From positions 14,099,404 to 14,163,403 of the forward strand of contig NC_057788.1 of assembly GCF_014905175.1 (NCBI RefSeq): a DNA stretch of 64,000 nt, in the 5' to 3' direction. How positions within the stretch are numbered: the first letter of the stretch is position 1; each line of letters starts with the position of its first letter. The position numbers and the translations under genes are program-made. This document shows, piece by piece, positions 11,403-22,639 of the stretch. This DNA comes from Aphidius gifuensis. Taxonomy: Eukaryota; Arthropoda; Insecta; Hymenoptera; Braconidae. The notes below the pieces were generated by a model. That model made no database searches and was not told the DNA's origin. It saw only the letters and a list, made by a program, of their open reading frames with translations.

Positions 11403-11566
11403 GCACCCGTATTCACAGGGCATTACAATTTAGGACTTTTTTCCTCCACTGGCGGCGCTTGTGAAGATTTTGTATGTGAAATCTATATAAAAAAAATTTG
11501 ACAAGCGCCATCAGTGGCAAAAAAAAGCCCCAAATTGTATAAAATTTGCTCTGTGAATACGGGTGC
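11403..11566. mobile_element. Palindromic MITE, GCACCCGTATTCACAGGG family (copy 1)
   Basis: A 164-bp element whose two halves are near reverse complements. It starts GCACCCGTATTCACAGGGC and ends with the reverse of GCACCCGTATTCACAG. The core contains TTTAGGGCTTTTTT, CACTGGCGGCGCTTGTGAA and its complement. Related copies lie at 58345, 58959, 59376, 62343 and 62424. It would fold into one long hairpin. Confidence 0.85.
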
Positions 11567-11604
11567 TGTTGAAGTTTCTAAAATAAATGTTTAACATGTT
11601 TCTA

Positions 11605-11778
11605 AAGGCGTGTGGCCACTAGCATAGTTTTTCGAACAAGTTCTATGCCATAGTCCATTTATTACCAGAAACAACTGACTCTTTCAGTGATAACTGGAAA
11701 TAATCTAGATGTTTCTGGTAATAAATGGACTATGGCATAGAACTTGTTCGAAAAACTATGATAGTGGCCACACGCCTT
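11605..11778. mobile_element. Palindromic MITE with about 70-bp arms, AAGGCGTGTGGCCACTA ends
   Basis: The left arm runs from 11605 (AAGGCGTGTGGCCACTA) through CTATGCCATAGTCC to about 11670. The right arm is its reverse complement, ending GTGGCCACACGCCTT at 11778. The loop is about 40 bp around AACTGACTCTTTCAGTG. Arms are nearly identical, which suggests a young insertion or hairpin-driven repair. No further copy was seen in this window. Confidence 0.8.
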
Positions 11779-12342
11779 AATAAATAAAGTTTAAAATGAA
11801 CTAAGAAAATGTTGTACACGGAATGGACTGGAACAGAATGGAAACGACAGAGGCGGCCGCTCGCGGCCGCCGGGCATGTCTAGTAAAAAAAAAAAAAACA
11901 GCATTAACTACTCAATTAAATAGTGAAGTGTATGCATAATATTGTGGAATAATTAGTTCAAGTAAGAAGTGTTATTTCAAGATATACCATTCACGTGGCA
12001 AACGGGGTTCACACAACTCAGTCAAGGGAAACATAGAAAATCCTTGTTGACACATACACACTCACAACAAACATTTTTCTTGTATATTGTCTGGTGATAT
12101 ATATATATATACAGCCATTTATATATATTTTTGTTTTTTTTGCAACTCATGAACTACAACATCCTCATTTATATGACAGTTAATTGAAAATTTATTATTT
12201 TTTCTGTTTACTTATTATTTTCAAAATATTCACAGATTGCCAGCTCAATATTAGTGTCAGTTATACACATATACATATCGAAACACTTACACTTACACAA
12301 CAACTCCAACTCAATCTATTGTGTGTTGACTGAGACAATACA
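11779..12342 (+). other. Leader region upstream of the BEL gag
   Basis: AT-rich with a dinucleotide tract (about 12089-12105, TATATATA). The 5' LTR of the BEL element should lie here, but its borders cannot be fixed because no 3' LTR copy remains to compare. A GC-rich 20-bp palindrome at 11852-11871 is the only outlier. Confidence 0.35.
11852..11871. repeat. GC-rich palindrome containing two GCGGCCGC sites
   Basis: GGCGGCCGCTCGCGGCCGCC sits in otherwise strongly AT-rich DNA and is almost a perfect palindrome. It is followed by CGGGCATGTCTAG and a poly-A run. It may be the tip of a transposon end, or an assembly or linker artefact; the sequence alone cannot decide. Confidence 0.5.
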
Positions 12343-13671
12343 ATGGATTTTCGTGTAGCTGAAAATGTGCCATCATTGTTGACTATCCAAATGATGCTCT
12401 ATGCTAAACTAGAGAATGCTCTGGTGGAGTTTAACACAGCTCATGGAGAAGCGAAACCTCCACATGGACTCATCAAAGCCCATATTTCTATGCTCAAAGA
12501 AGAGTGGGCAGAATTCAACTCCAATGAAAAATATATACAATTTCATTTATGTCAAAAAGATAAGTCAGTAATTAAAATCATTGAAGAACATGATTATATT
12601 GAACTTGATATATATCATAATGCACGATCATTCTACATGCATGATCTTGGCATCATGATGGAAGAATTGGTTCAATATGAAACACCTGAAATACCTCAAC
12701 CAACTCCAACAACAAATTTAGAAAAATTAAATATCACTCCATTTTCAGGTGATTTTAATCAATGGATCACGTTTAGAGACACATTCGACTCAAGAATAAT
12801 TCAAGCAAACATCTCTGATACTGACAAACATGCTTATTTAGTCCAATATACTACTGGACCAGCTCAAGGACACATTAAATCCATTAAGGTATCAAAAGAT
12901 GGATTTGCAAAAGCATGGAAAGCATTAGATGACCATTATAATAATAAGAGGTTCATCATACAATCTCATATAGCTGAATTTTATAATTTACCAACAATAC
13001 AAAAGAATTCAGCCAATGACTTAGAAAAATTAGTCACAACAACATCTCAAGCTTTGAGTTCCCTACAAGTAATAGATTGTCCACTTGGTGATGGATTGGA
13101 TAATCACTTATTGGTGTTCATCCTTGAATCAAAATTGGATAAGTCTACATTACATTATTGGGAACAACATCAAGGCGAAACAACCAACCCATCCACATGG
13201 GATCAGCTCAAAAAGTTCGCTTCGACTCGAGTTAGAACTTTACGTGGCAACTCAGCACATTCACAAAACGTGAAACCAACTCCATCGTCATCAACATCAC
13301 CAAGTAAAATTCATCACACATCAGTGTTTACACCATCAGTGTCTAACTCGTCAAACTCTGGTGCAAAGCAACGACCTTCAATGGCTATGTCACAAAAGAC
13401 ACCCAGATCTAGTGCATACCCATGTGCTTTGTGTGAACAACTCCATTTCATCTCAGATTGTCCAGAATATTTAAATTTATCTGACTGTGAGAAATTAAAA
13501 TATGTTGATCAAAGAAAACCAAGACCTTTGTATCGTAATTGTCTTGGTAAACACAACTCAGATGAATGTCGTAATTCACGACGTTGCATTAAATGTCATC
13601 AAGCTCATCATACCTCATTGCATAATGCAATAGTTGGTACAAGTAATTCAACTCAGCAACAACAACAATGA
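12343..13671 (+). CDS. BEL/Pao gag, 442 aa, open
   Basis: Structural polyprotein that would package the element RNA. ATG at 12343 follows GACAATACA. Residues about 130-290 show the DUF1759-like core: ITPFSGDFNQWITFRDTF, DKHAYLV and AWKALDDHYNN. A Ser/Pro-rich linker follows. The C-terminus holds zinc-knuckle-like clusters: CALCEQLHFISDC, then NCLGKHNSDEC and CIKCHQAHHTSLH. It ends with a short Gln run. The frame is intact. Pol starts 9 bases after its stop in the same frame (both frame 1), so stop readthrough or re-initiation may have linked them. Confidence 0.87.
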   Translation: MDFRVAENVPSLLTIQMMLYAKLENALVEFNTAHGEAKPPHGLIKAHISMLKEEWAEFNSNEKYIQFHLCQKDKSVIKIIEEHDYIELDIYHNARSFYMHDLGIMMEELVQYETPEIPQPTPTTNLEKLNITPFSGDFNQWITFRDTFDSRIIQANISDTDKHAYLVQYTTGPAQGHIKSIKVSKDGFAKAWKALDDHYNNKRFIIQSHIAEFYNLPTIQKNSANDLEKLVTTTSQALSSLQVIDCPLGDGLDNHLLVFILESKLDKSTLHYWEQHQGETTNPSTWDQLKKFASTRVRTLRGNSAHSQNVKPTPSSSTSPSKIHHTSVFTPSVSNSSNSGAKQRPSMAMSQKTPRSSAYPCALCEQLHFISDCPEYLNLSDCEKLKYVDQRKPRPLYRNCLGKHNSDECRNSRRCIKCHQAHHTSLHNAIVGTSNSTQQQQQ

Positions 13672-13680
13672 CATCAACTC

Positions 13681-16600
13681 ATGCCTATGATGAAGGCTCA
13701 AACTTTACGTTCTTCATCAATGGCCAATAATCAAACAATATCGATCAATCACATTATGAAGACATCAACTCCATCAATAAGACCAAGTGTTTTATTAGCA
13801 ACAGCTTTGGTGAATGTCAAAGATAACATTGATAATTTGATCCAAGTGCGAGCCTTATTGGATCAAGGTTCTAAGATCTCCATATGCTCAGAAGACTTGG
13901 TAACTCAATTAAATTTAAAACATTACAACGGAAATACACCAATCGGTGGGATTGGTGCAGGTCAATCACAACAATCACGTGGATGTGTATTTTTAACAAT
14001 AAAATCACGCTACAATAATTACACATGCTCAGTCTATGCTTACATACTACCAAAGTTGACTGGTTTATTACCATCAATTAACATACAAATTCAAGATGAA
14101 GATAAGCTCCAAGGCATCAATCTGGCAGATCCAGCGTATTATCAGCAAGCAAAAGTAGACGTACTATTGGGTGCTGATGTATATGGTTCTCTGTTACAAG
14201 ATGGTGTTGTACAACAAATTGGTAATAATAACCATTTGACAGCTCAACAAACACAACTTGGTTGGATCCTTTCAGGACGAACTGATTCAAACCGTTGCTC
14301 AACAACTCATCAACCAACTCGCCATTGTTTCACGATGTCAAGTGACAATGAGTTACATTAACTTGTAAAATCATTCTGGATGCAAGAAGAAGCATTCCAC
14401 GACTCATCAGCTGATCTAACTCAAGATGATCAGATATGTCTTGATCATTTCACTCAAACCCACTCAAGAACACAAGAAGGTAGATACATTGTGAAACTGC
14501 CTTTTAAATCAAACGAATTTTTCAACTACTCAAAATCAAAGCAACATGCAGAACTCATGCTCAAACGACAAGAAGTTCGTTTTGCAAAAGATCCACAACT
14601 CCATCAGCTCTACAGCTCGTTCTTAACTGAATACGAAAAACTTGGTCACATGATGCCTTCCAGGCATGATGTTGATATACGCACCATTTGTTATTTACCA
14701 CATCATGGTGTAAAGAAAGAAAGCAGCTCTACAACTAAATTACGTCTTGTATTTAATGGATCTCAACTCATAGACAAAAATGAATCATTAAATGACCTAT
14801 TGTATGATGGTCCTTGCCTACTCAATAATCTGAGTGATGTAATAACTCGGTGGAGACGGTATAAAATTGTCTTTTCAGCAGATGTTGAAAAGATGTACCG
14901 TCAAATATTCATTCACGAAGACGACCAAGAAAAACAAAGAATTCTGTGGCGTCCAACTCCAACTGAACAAATCAAAAGTTACACATTAAAGACTGTAACA
15001 TATGGCTTGAAACCAGCTCCATTTTTAGCATTGACAACTCTTCGACAGCTCGAAAAGGATGAAGGTATAAATTATCCTTTAACCAGCTCAGTGATATCAC
15101 AAGAATCATACGTTGATAAAATTTTTTTGGTGCCAATACACCATTAGAGTGTATGGAAAAAATTGAACAGTTACGTGCACTGTTCAAGGCCGGAGGATTT
15201 CCATTAAAAAAGTGGTTATCAAATAATGATACTATTCTCAGTGTAGTACCACCTGAGGATAGAGAGCAATCGTCAACATTGAATATACAAGATGTTGAAG
15301 TATTCAAACAACTCGGTGTACAATGGCATCGTAAAGATGATACATTTACATTCAGCTCACCATCAGTCTCGAATAATACACGTCTCAATGCAACAAAGCG
15401 AGAAGTGTTGTCAAAAGTTGCACAACTGTTTGATCCATTAGGTTGGATCACACCAGTCATTATTATTGGAAAAATATTCCTTCAAAAATTATGGAATAAA
15501 CGTGTTGACTGGGATGAACAGCTTGACAATGAATTACAACTCGAATGGCAGACATACTGCAAACATTTACAAGACGTTAATTGTCTAAAAATACCAAGAT
15601 GGTTACACACAGCTCCAGATAACTTATCAGTAGAAATTCATGGTTTCTCTGATGCCTCCAATGTCGCTCTTGGTGCAGCTGTTTATTTAAGAGTTAAACG
15701 ACATAACAACATTATAATATCAACACTCGTGTTAGCCAAATCCAAGGTAGCATCATTACAACACCAAAACAACTCAAAGAACAAGAAGATTCGAATTACA
15801 ACTCCACGTTCGAATTATCTGCAGCTGTCTTATTGGTACAGAGTATAAAGCAAATCCAGCTCAGTCTTCAACTCAATAATGTACCAGTACACCTGTGGAC
15901 AGATTCAACAATTGTTTATTATTGGATACAAAATGATCCTGATAAATTTAAACAATTTGTCAGCAATCGACTAAAATTAATCAAGAACTCATTCAACTCT
16001 GAAACAACTCCTGTTAAATGGCATCATGATAACCCAGCAGATCTGGCATCAAGAGGTTTGCAGCCAAAACAATTATCAACCAATTTATTATGGTGGCATG
16101 GTCCACTGTGGCTTTGTCAAGAACAAGACATGTGGCCCACACTACAAGCAACTCACTGTGATAAAACAATCGACATCGAAATTAAACCTGTGCTAACCGC
16201 ATCAGTCACGACTCAGCAAGATACAGACAACATCCTTGAACAACTCCTTGTAAAACACTCATCATTAAATAAAATGGTGGGAGTATGTGCTTGGTGTCTT
16301 AAGTTTTTACATAAGACAAAAATGACTTCAGCAACTCCAAAAGAATTGGTAATTACAACAGAAGAATATGATACGACGTTATTGTATTTTATCAAACACA
16401 CACAACATCAATATTTCTCACATGAAATATCAGCATTAAAAAATCATGAACAATTGCCGAAGTCAAGCTCATTAATACGATTGACACCATATTTAGATAA
16501 AGAAGGTGTATTAAGAGTTGGCAGCAGGTTAAATAATGCAAATTTAACACAGTCAGCTACTCATCAAATTATATTGCCAATTAAGTCAAAGTTGACAACA

Positions 16601-17590
16601 TTAATATTGGAATCAATTCATAAATCCACGTTACATGGATCACCACAACTCATGTTAGCAACAGCTCGACAAAAATATTGGATTATTGGTGGAAGAATTC
16701 CATTCCAATCAGTCTATTGGAAGTGTGTTATTTGTACACGTCAACGTGCATTGGTCAATCAACAACTCATGGGACAACTCCCTCCAGCTCGATGTAATCC
16801 GAATCCAGCATTCATTAATACTGGTGTGGACTTTGCTGGGCCATTCATACTAAAAAAATGGCTTGGCAGATGTAAACAAACATATAAAGCATATATTGCT
16901 GTGTTTGTGTGCTTTGCAACATCAGCCACTCACTTGGAAGTAGTTAATGGATTGTCTACTGAAGAGTTCATAGCAGCATATCGACGTTTTACATCACTTC
17001 GAGGTGTGTGTAAAAATTTGTATAGTGATTGTGGTACCAACTTTGTTGGTGCAATAAAAGAACTTCGATCACTTAACACTCAAGCTCACAACATGTGTGA
17101 CTTTGCTCATCAACTCAGCCTTGAAGGCACGAATTGGCATCTAAATCCTCCTGGAGCACCACATCAAGGTGGGAAATGGGAAGCTGGTGTTAAATCAATG
17201 AAACATCATTTGTCAAGAATCATGGGAGCAACTTTATATACGTATCATCAACTTGATACACTAGTTAAACAAATATCAGCTCAACTCAATTCGAGACCTC
17301 TTTGTCCAATGACAAATGATCCAAATGATCTAGAAGCATTAACGCCTGGACATTTCTTGATAGGTAGAGCAATGACTGCTATACCTGAGCGTCAATTAAT
17401 TGATATTAATGATGGTAAATTATCAAGATGGCAATTGATACAAAAACATAGTCAACAACTATGGAACCAATGGTCAAATAACTATATCAAACAATTCCAT
17501 TCCATTTTCCGACAACATTTTGTTTACCACTTCTCAGAGGAAGTGGGGCTTCAAAAAGTTCCTATATGTGGGCAAATAATAATAAAATAG
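13681..17590 (+). pseudogene. BEL/Pao pol (protease, RT, RNase H, integrase), broken
   Basis: The protease region has ALLDQGSKISICSE near 13855. A TAA at 14359-14361 separates it from RT. RT shows SADVEKMYRQIFIHEDD and TYGLKPAPFLA. At the catalytic box the second Asp is Lys (YVDK) and one base is missing in the T-run at about 15120-15132, shifting frame to the segment from 15153. RNase H follows (IHGFSDASNVALGAAVYLR, and LWTDSTIVYYWI after a second frameshift near 15750). The integrase part carries an HX..HX..CVICTR zinc finger, VDFAGPF, YSDCGTNF and GKWEAGVKSM as the DDE triad. The open frame ends at 17590 within an abnormal tail. This copy cannot encode active pol. Confidence 0.88.
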
Positions 17591-18097
17591 AAAACTCTAA
17601 ATTATGGATAATTCCAATTAACAATAATTTAAATCACTGGACGTTATTAGTAATGGACTTCAAAAATACTGCGATGTTGTACCTTGACTCGATGCATGAA
17701 AGCGTACCTCGGAACGTCATAGAGGGTACAATGGAATTTATAGATCAATACTTTTTGTATAGTTGTCAGCAACGGATTGATTGGGATAGTTGGGACGTCA
17801 TTGAGTGTCATGATATACCTCGGCAGTGCCCTGAATCTAACAACTGTGGCGTATATTATTACAACTGGTTCTCGCACATTATTTACAGATAAAGACATAA
17901 CATTTGCAAGAATAAATATTGCGAGAATCGTTTCCCAATGGAAAGATGTCAGGATACCACAGATAGATTTTGATGATAGTTTATTTGATTTTACAAAAAA
18001 TCCGCCTTCTAGAAAACTGAAAATCATTAGGATCAATCAAAACAAAGAACATTACACATTAAAATTTTTATCGGATCCTAAACCGAGACCGGATTGA
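17566..18097 (+). pseudogene. ULP1/C48-like cysteine protease fragment
   Basis: The frame from 17566 reads LWIIPINNNLNHWTLLVMD (catalytic His in NHW), LYLDSMHE (Asp), then ECHDIPRQCPESNNCGVYYYNWFSH (Gln and Cys). This is the spacing of the ULP1/SENP fold. A frameshift near 17880 moves the reading to the frame ending at 18097 (ITFARINIARIVSQWKD... to KPRPD). The family removes SUMO-like modifiers, and copies occur in several DNA transposons. Its 5' part is missing, and it directly abuts the broken BEL end. It probably belongs to a different element that also owns the tandem array downstream. Confidence 0.7.
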
Positions 18098-18199
18098 CAA
18101 AAATGTATTGAAATTTGAATGAAATTTTTAACGTTTTTAATAATTTTTATTAATCAATATGAATACACATAAATTTTTTATTTTTGATATTTTTGAACT

Positions 18200-19076
18200 C
18201 AATTTAGCCTTAATTAATATTTTTTCAAAATATTTTTTTGATAAATAATGATTCTTGAGTACTTGAACTAACAATCGGAGTTGACGGGGATAATTTTACA
18301 CTAATTAATTAGTATTTACGAGCTGTATAAAATGTTGGTTTTTTTTGTTGGCTTTACCCGGTCGTTTTTAATGCTTCAACGGTCAATTTAGCCTCGATTA
18401 ATATTTTTTTTAAATATTTTTTTGATAAATAATTATTCTTGAGTACTTCAACTAACAATCGGAATTGACGGAGATAATTTTACACTAATTAATTAGTGTG
18501 TACAAGCTGTATAAGATGTTGGTTTTTTTTGTTGGCTTTACCTGGTCATTTTTTTTGTTTCAATGGTCAATTTAGCCTCGATTAATATTTTTTAAAAATA
18601 TTTTTTTGATAAATAATTATTCTTGAGTACTTCAACTAACAATCGGAATTGACGGAGATAATTTTACACTAATTAATTAGTATTTACGAGCTGTATAAAA
18701 TGTTGGTTTTTTTTGTTGGCTTTACCCGGTCATTTTTAATGATTCAACGGTCAATTTAGCATTGATTAATATTTTTTTAAAATATTTTTTTGATAAACAA
18801 TTATTCTTGAGTACTTCAACTAACAATCGGAATTGACGGAGATAATTTTACACTAATTAATTAGTATTTACGAGCTGTATACAATGTTGGTTTTTTTTGT
18901 TGGCTTTACCCGGTCATTTTTAATGCTTCAACGGTCAATTTAGCCTCGATTAATATTTTTTAAAATATTTTTTTGATAAATAATTATTCTTGAGTACTTC
19001 AACTAACAATCGGAATTGACGGAGATAATTTTACACTAATTAATTAGTGTGTACAAGCTGTATAAAATGTTGGTTT
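18200..19076. repeat. Five tandem copies of a 184-bp unit
   Basis: The landmark ACTAACAATCGG recurs at 18267, 18451, 18635, 18819 and 19002, a period of 184, 184, 184 and 183 bp. Each unit contains GATAATTTTACACTAATTAATTAGT, a GTTGGTTTTTTTTGTTGGC block and a TTAATATTTTTT-rich part. Units differ by only a few bases. The array ends at about 19076, replaced by CCATTGTGTTTTC. It lies about 100 bp after the ULP1 fragment, so it may be a subterminal array of the same element. Confidence 0.9.
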
Positions 19077-19869
19077 TTCCATTGTGTTTTCTCAAACGGT
19101 GGTCCATGCGAAAATAGTTGTAGAGGGAGCTTTGGTACCTTATACATTTTTTGGCTAGAATCGGAGAGGAGCCCAAAATGACGTGTGGCCATTTTGTGTT
19201 CGGGTTTGTTGTAAACAATTGTAAATAAAGTGACAGACTGAAGTGATAAGTAATTAATAAACATTAGCGATTAATAACAGTGGATAAAAATTGTTTGCCC
19301 GCATAGTACTCAATATTCGTGAGGTACGGTTATTGAATTTTTTTTTTCATTGATCCTTTATTTATTACTGTAGTTTCAACATAACCTGTTTCATTTCTAT
19401 CAGTCCACTTATATAGGCTATAATAATCTTTTTCATTATTTATTACATATTGATTTATAACTTTTTATTGTTTCAAAAATATGTTACAGGTGTTCAGTAT
19501 TATGGTATGTTCGGCTTCACCAGGATGTTAAATTGATTTGAAAGTTATAATATCGAATTTAACAGCATTTCAATAAACAGTTCAAATTAAAAACAAATGC
19601 TTGTCTAATTATGATAGAACTGTGTAACAAATAATTTATTTGTGAGGTAAGAATCTCGAAATTTTTTTTAATACATATTTAATTTTCATTACTTGATGGG
19701 CAGCATTACTTAATAAATATGTATTTTACTATACGTGAGGACTGAAATTTTATTTTGTTACGCTATTGTAAAATAAATAATCGAATATATTCATATACTA
19801 ATAAATAATGACTACCAATGGTTTAATACTTTTCCAAAAATTGATTAATTAAAATTTATAATTTTCTAG
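19077..19869. other. Stretch without a supported gene
   Basis: AT-rich DNA, with a somewhat more GC-balanced block at 19077-19320 (TGGTCCATGCGAAAATAG, CCCAAAATGACGTGTGGCC) that could be an old 5' flank or untranslated region. Short open frames on the minus strand (19036-19264) have no recognisable motif. Confidence 0.4.
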
Positions 19870-20152
19870 TGTGACTTGGCTGTCAATTAACAATTCGTGG
19901 AAAAAAGTAGGTGTTGATGAATCAAGAAATTTAAGAAAATATGCTACTTTAGTAATCCAGGTTGGAAAAATTTAAAAGAATCACGTAAGTGTCATTAAAC
20001 ATACGCTTTCAAATTTTCATATCTATTATGATTGATAAAAAAATTTCTTTTATATTTTTTCAGACGAAGCTGTTATGATTTCTTCTACACTGTATCCAGC
20101 AAAACAAAAACTTAAAATGAATGGTGAAAAATTGGTAAAACAATCCATGTAA
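19870..20152 (+). pseudogene. Two-exon C-terminal coding fragment
   Basis: After a polypyrimidine tract and TTTTCTAG, bases 19870-19984 contain coding-like text: VTWLSINNSWKKVGVDES in one frame, then NPGWKNLKESH in another, so one frameshift. The donor CAC|GTAAGT at 19984 pairs with the acceptor TTTTTTCAG ending at 20063, and exon 2 continues in phase (EAVMISSTLYPAKQKLKMNG...KQSM) to TAA at 20150-20152. I do not recognise the family. It could be the 3' end of a second gene of the ULP1-bearing element or of a host gene. Confidence 0.45.
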
Positions 20153-21112
20153 GGCTTTTTGAGGTAAGATAAGAAGAGTGAAAGGCCACCAAAAAAAAAA
20201 AAAATACTAGACAGTAGTATGCATGGAGTTGTTTAGACCATGCACGATTTGTTTAGAAATTGCATTATATATTGTGATTTTGCATGAAAAGTGTACAAAA
20301 TATTTTCGAAACTTGTTTATGAGAATGTATTTGCATGATTTTTATTTGATCGCATACGTAATGTTAAAAATGAGCATGTATTTGCATGATTTTTGTTTGT
20401 TGCTTACGGAAAAATCAAAATTATATGTATAAAGAATTGCATTGAAAAAATAATTAGTTATGGAGAATTTGCTCAACAGCAATAAAGTTTAAATGTATTT
20501 GATTTATAAACTCAATCACTCATTATTATACCATCTCTAATTGGTTTAGCCACGTTTAATATTCTATATTTTTTTACTAATGCAATTACGCTACATTGCA
20601 AAACGTTAAACAAAAAAAAAAAATGAATAAAAATAATAAAAAAGAACGTCACAAAATTTTTTTTTTAATTAAATAAATAATATAAAGATAACAATATAAT
20701 TCTGTAAAAAAAATATTAAAAAAATCAAAAAATCTAATATCAATAAATTATCAAAATAATAATATGATATTAATATAAATAATAATATAATTTTGAAAAA
20801 AAATATAAAAAACATGAATAATCATAATATAATAGAACAAATTGTTTGACAGCTGTTTGATCAAGTTGATGTAAGCACGCATACTAGGCAGACAAACTTC
20901 CCCGATTTCACGATACGAGGTGTATAAGTCGATCACAGAGCAAGCCAACTTTTATATTTTTTGTATTGAAATAATGCGGTAATCATTCTGTTTCCCGCAT
21001 TATTTCTATACCAAATGTATAGCAGTGAAATAATGCGAGAATTTTTTCATTTTTCGCATTATTTTAAAAATGTTGGAAACAATACATTGCGCATCAAATT
21101 TAGAGCGCAAAG
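20153..21112. other. AT-rich stretch with small palindromes
   Basis: 20180-20460 has direct repeats (GTATTTGCATGATTTTT at about 20328 and 20378). 20580-20820 is poly-A/T-rich. 20968-21068 holds AAATAATGCG in both orientations four times around GAAT and TTCATT spacers, which would form a hairpin. No gene is supported. Confidence 0.5.
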
Positions 21113-21520
21113 ATGTCTTTCTCGAGTACGGATAACAAAAAATATTTTAATTTAGCTACAAGAATAGATGCACTCGAGCAACCTATCGTCTCAGCGCCCA
21201 TTCAAACAGAAAACAATCAGTCAAAACACAAATTAAAATTACCCCAAACGAAGATTTTGACATTTGACGGAAATTTGGAAGAATGGTTATCTTTCAAAAA
21301 TTCCTTCCAAGCCTTAATTACAGATCACCCAGAATTGAACAATATAGATAAATTTCGTCTCCTTGAATCAGCTATAGTTGGTGAGGCAAAAAAGAAACTT
21401 ACCAATTACCTTATTGCTGATTCCAGCTTCGAAAAAGCTTGAGCCATGTTGGAACAAGATTTTGAAGTAGAAAGAATAATCATTTTAAAAATGAATAAAA
21501 ATGTCCAAGGGAAAGCAGTA
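21113..21520 (+). pseudogene. BEL/Pao gag N-terminal fragment (second lineage)
   Basis: ATG at 21113 opens a 109-codon frame: KLKLPQTKILTFDGNLEEWLSFKNSFQALI, then IDKFRLLESAIVGEAKKKL, the DUF1759 gag signature, with a TGA at 21440-21442 in KA*AMLEQDFE. The homology fades at about 21500, where a fold-back repeat begins. It differs strongly from the gag at 12343, so it is from another BEL lineage. Confidence 0.75.
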
Positions 21521-21740
21521 GCTAAGAAAAAGATGTAGCTAAGAAATTGAGGTTGCCAAAAAATTATATTTTAAGCAACATTATTTCCCTATAAACATAA
21601 TTTTTTGGCAGCCTCAATTCCTTAGCTACTGCTTTTCCTTGGACATTTTTTTGTTTTTTAAATAAATTTACATGTTTTGGTCCAACAACATTATTTGGTC
21701 TAAACATAATTTTTTGGCAGCTTCAATACCTTAGCTACAT
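21498..21740. repeat. Fold-back repeat around GTCCAAGGGAAAGCAGTAGC
   Basis: AATGTCCAAGGGAAAGCAGTAGC at about 21500 returns as its reverse complement at about 21622-21650. Inner arms are GAGGTTGCCAAAAAATTA and TAATTTTTTGGCAGCCTC. A third partial arm (ATAATTTTTTGGCAGCTTC) lies at about 21706. Confidence 0.75.
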
Positions 21741-21856
21741 TTTTTCCAACAAACGCGACAGATAACCGCATTGATCGTTAATTTTTCATTCTTGTATCTA
21801 AATTTTTTTTTTTTTCTTTTCTTTCGCTGAAATAAGAAACAAATTGAATGTGCCAG

Positions 21857-22430
21857 ATGAGCGCCTGAAGGGCGCGACTTAATCACCATGTAATACTGAG
21901 TTTACATTGACCTGCCAATTGTTTTTTTTTTAATAAAGAGCGCCCTCTACAATAATAAAAATATATATTTAGACGCTCTTGACCTGCCAATATTTGATAT
22001 TCATAAATAGAGGCTCAAGAGCGCCCTCTACAATGATAAAAAAATATATTTAGACCGTCTTGACCTACCATTTTTTTTTTTTACAATAAATGACGGTTTA
22101 ATATGATTTTTCATTATAGTAGGGGGCGCCTTTATGCTTCTATCTAAAAAATCAATTGTCAGTGGCAAATGAGCGCCTGAAAAGCGCGACTGAAATACCA
22201 TATGATACTGAGTTTATACTAACCTACCAATTCTTTTTTCTTTCATAAAGGCTTAAGTGCGCCCCCTACAATAATAAAAAAAAATTAAGACGCTCTTGAC
22301 CTGCCAATATTTTATATTGATAAATAAGGGTCAAGAGCGCCCTCTACAATAATAGAAGAATATATTTAGACGCTCTTGACCCGCTAATATTTTATATCAA
22401 TAAATAGGGGCTTAAGATCGCCCTCTACAC
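21857..22430. repeat. Degenerate tandem repeats with GAGCGCCCTCTACAATAATA
   Basis: The motif GAGCGCCCTCTACAATAAT and its partner AGACGCTCTTGACCTGCCAAT alternate every 90-110 bp (about 21940, 22020, 22250, 22335, 22415). GAGCGCCTGAARGGCGCGACT occurs at 21859 and 22170, and one inverted unit lies near 22115 (AGTAGGGGGCGCC). Looks like a decayed minisatellite or stacked MITE ends. Confidence 0.7.
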
Positions 22431-22639
22431 GGAGAAAAAAAAAAGATAGATATTACCGAGAAAAATATAAAATTCACATTTTTAAAGGTAAATTTGGTGG
22501 CAAATTATAAAAAAAGATAAATATTACGTTGTTTGCAATTAACTATGAGAAAATAACGTTACTTTTCAACGTCGAAACGAGCTCGAATCGAGGTTGAATC
22601 GGGTTAGAAATTAAAATACATAAAAACCTTATAAATTAA

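Larger units (their letters stand above)
12343..17590 (+). mobile_element. BEL/Pao LTR retrotransposon, 3'-truncated
   Basis: The order gag, protease, reverse transcriptase, RNase H, H2C2 zinc finger and integrase core is that of BEL/Pao. The coding region spans about 5.2 kb. It ends inside the region after the integrase core (the expected C-terminal domain and 3' LTR are missing), where a ULP1-like fragment begins. At least one stop and two frameshifts damage pol, while gag is open. Confidence 0.88.

Noticed and set aside
18200..19076. Regular repeat array considered as a CRISPR
   Set aside because: Units are 184 bp and nearly identical throughout, with no repeat-spacer alternation, and the setting is eukaryotic.
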